Both the position numbers and the translations under genes were made by a program. Under the pieces are notes generated by a model, which saw only the letters and a list, made by a program, of their open reading frames with translations, searched no databases and was not told where the DNA came from. 6,048 nucleotides of DNA from Ignavibacteriales bacterium CG12_big_fil_rev_8_21_14_0_65_30_8 (GTDB taxonomy: Bacteria; Bacteroidota; Ignavibacteria; Ignavibacteriales; Ignavibacteriaceae). Location of the stretch: assembly GCA_002783525.1 (NCBI GenBank), contig PFGS01000279.1:1-6048 (forward strand), read 5' to 3'. Every line of letters begins with the position of its first letter. The stretch's first letter is position 1. Shown piece by piece: positions 5,655 to 6,048 of the stretch.

Positions 5655-6048
5655 ATGCTAAAAAAACAATTAAAATTACTTGATGTATATGCAATTTCCA
5701 CAGGCACAATATTAAGTGGTGGATTTTTTCTATTACCTGGTTTAGCTGCTATACAAGCAGGGCCGGCTATGATTTTAGCTTATGTAATTGCTGCCATCGC
5801 TATTTTACCTGCAACTTTTAGTATGATAGAATTGGCAACTGCTATGCCTAGAGCAGGCGGTATTTATTATTTTATAGACCGTTCTTTAGGACCAATGATG
5901 GGAACAATAGGTGGTTTTGGTACTTGGATGGCATTAATCTTAAAAGTTGCATTTGCTTTAATAGGAATGGGAGCTTATTTAGAAATCTTCTTTCCTGAAT
6001 TACCAATTGTAACTATTGCGATATGTTTTGCCCTAATTATAGGTGCAA
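5655..6048 (+). CDS. APC-superfamily amino-acid permease, N-terminal part (cut by window end)
   Basis: The first 131 codons of an inner-membrane amino-acid/polyamine/organocation transporter; the frame stays open to the last base. The ATG at 5655 is followed by a basic N-terminus (Lys3, Lys4, Lys7), then hydrophobic segments at about residues 10-32, 36-58, 82-108 and 113-131, presumably TM1-TM4. TM1 holds Leu-Ser-Gly-Gly-Phe-Phe-Leu-Leu-Pro-Gly (20-29), in the place of the Gly-rich unwound segment that binds substrate in APC transporters. Between TM2 and TM3 is Glu-Leu-Ala-Thr-Ala-Met-Pro-Arg-Ala-Gly-Gly (59-69), the conserved cytoplasmic loop, followed by Tyr-Tyr-Phe. This branch resembles APC permeases that carry a C-terminal universal-stress-protein domain, but that part lies outside the window. 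No Shine-Dalgarno sequence is visible; translation may be coupled to the VOC gene, which ends 9 bases before. The substrate is unknown, probably an amino acid. Confidence 0.88.
   Translation, partial: MLKKQLKLLDVYAISTGTILSGGFFLLPGLAAIQAGPAMILAYVIAAIAILPATFSMIELATAMPRAGGIYYFIDRSLGPMMGTIGGFGTWMALILKVAFALIGMGAYLEIFFPELPIVTIAICFALIIGA

Overview
This is an AT-rich window with a standard bacterial layout. It holds five complete protein genes, a sixth cut by the right edge, and no RNA gene, CRISPR array or insertion sequence that I can see. Low GC, A/T-rich spacers, a signal peptide ending in Phe-Gly-Gln, a periplasmic M13 peptidase and a diheme cytochrome of the reaction-centre-cytochrome family fused to TPRs all suggest a non-phototrophic member of the Bacteroidota/Ignavibacteriota (FCB) group. 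This placement is inferred from gene content and composition, not from a marker gene.

Left part (1-1860, + strand). A secreted protein made almost entirely of five 49-residue repeats occupies 1-810 and is closed by a strong rho-independent terminator. After a 210-base spacer comes a secreted diheme c-type cytochrome with two C-terminal TPR-like units. Its start is ATG 1021, fixed by an AGGAG site.

Middle part (1800-4035). A hairpin with T-runs on both strands separates the cytochrome from a converging M13 (neprilysin/PepO-type) zinc metallopeptidase on the minus strand. The 125-base spacer upstream of the peptidase is a divergent promoter region shared with the next gene.

Right part (4036-6048, + strand). 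Three genes run in the same direction: a saccharopine dehydrogenase/lysine 6-dehydrogenase-like oxidoreductase, a small VOC (glyoxalase-fold) protein, and the N-terminal 131 codons of an APC-superfamily amino-acid permease. The last two are only 9 bases apart and are probably cotranscribed. The dehydrogenase is 92 bases upstream and may or may not belong to the same unit. Amino-acid uptake plus an amino-acid dehydrogenase is a plausible theme, but the substrate is not shown.

The most unusual item is the repeat protein. Its periodicity is near-perfect, it has no other domain, and it appears related to the repeats at the C-terminus of plant MUT9-like casein kinases (DUF7477). The other genes belong to recognisable families. 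I see no convincing new multi-gene system here.
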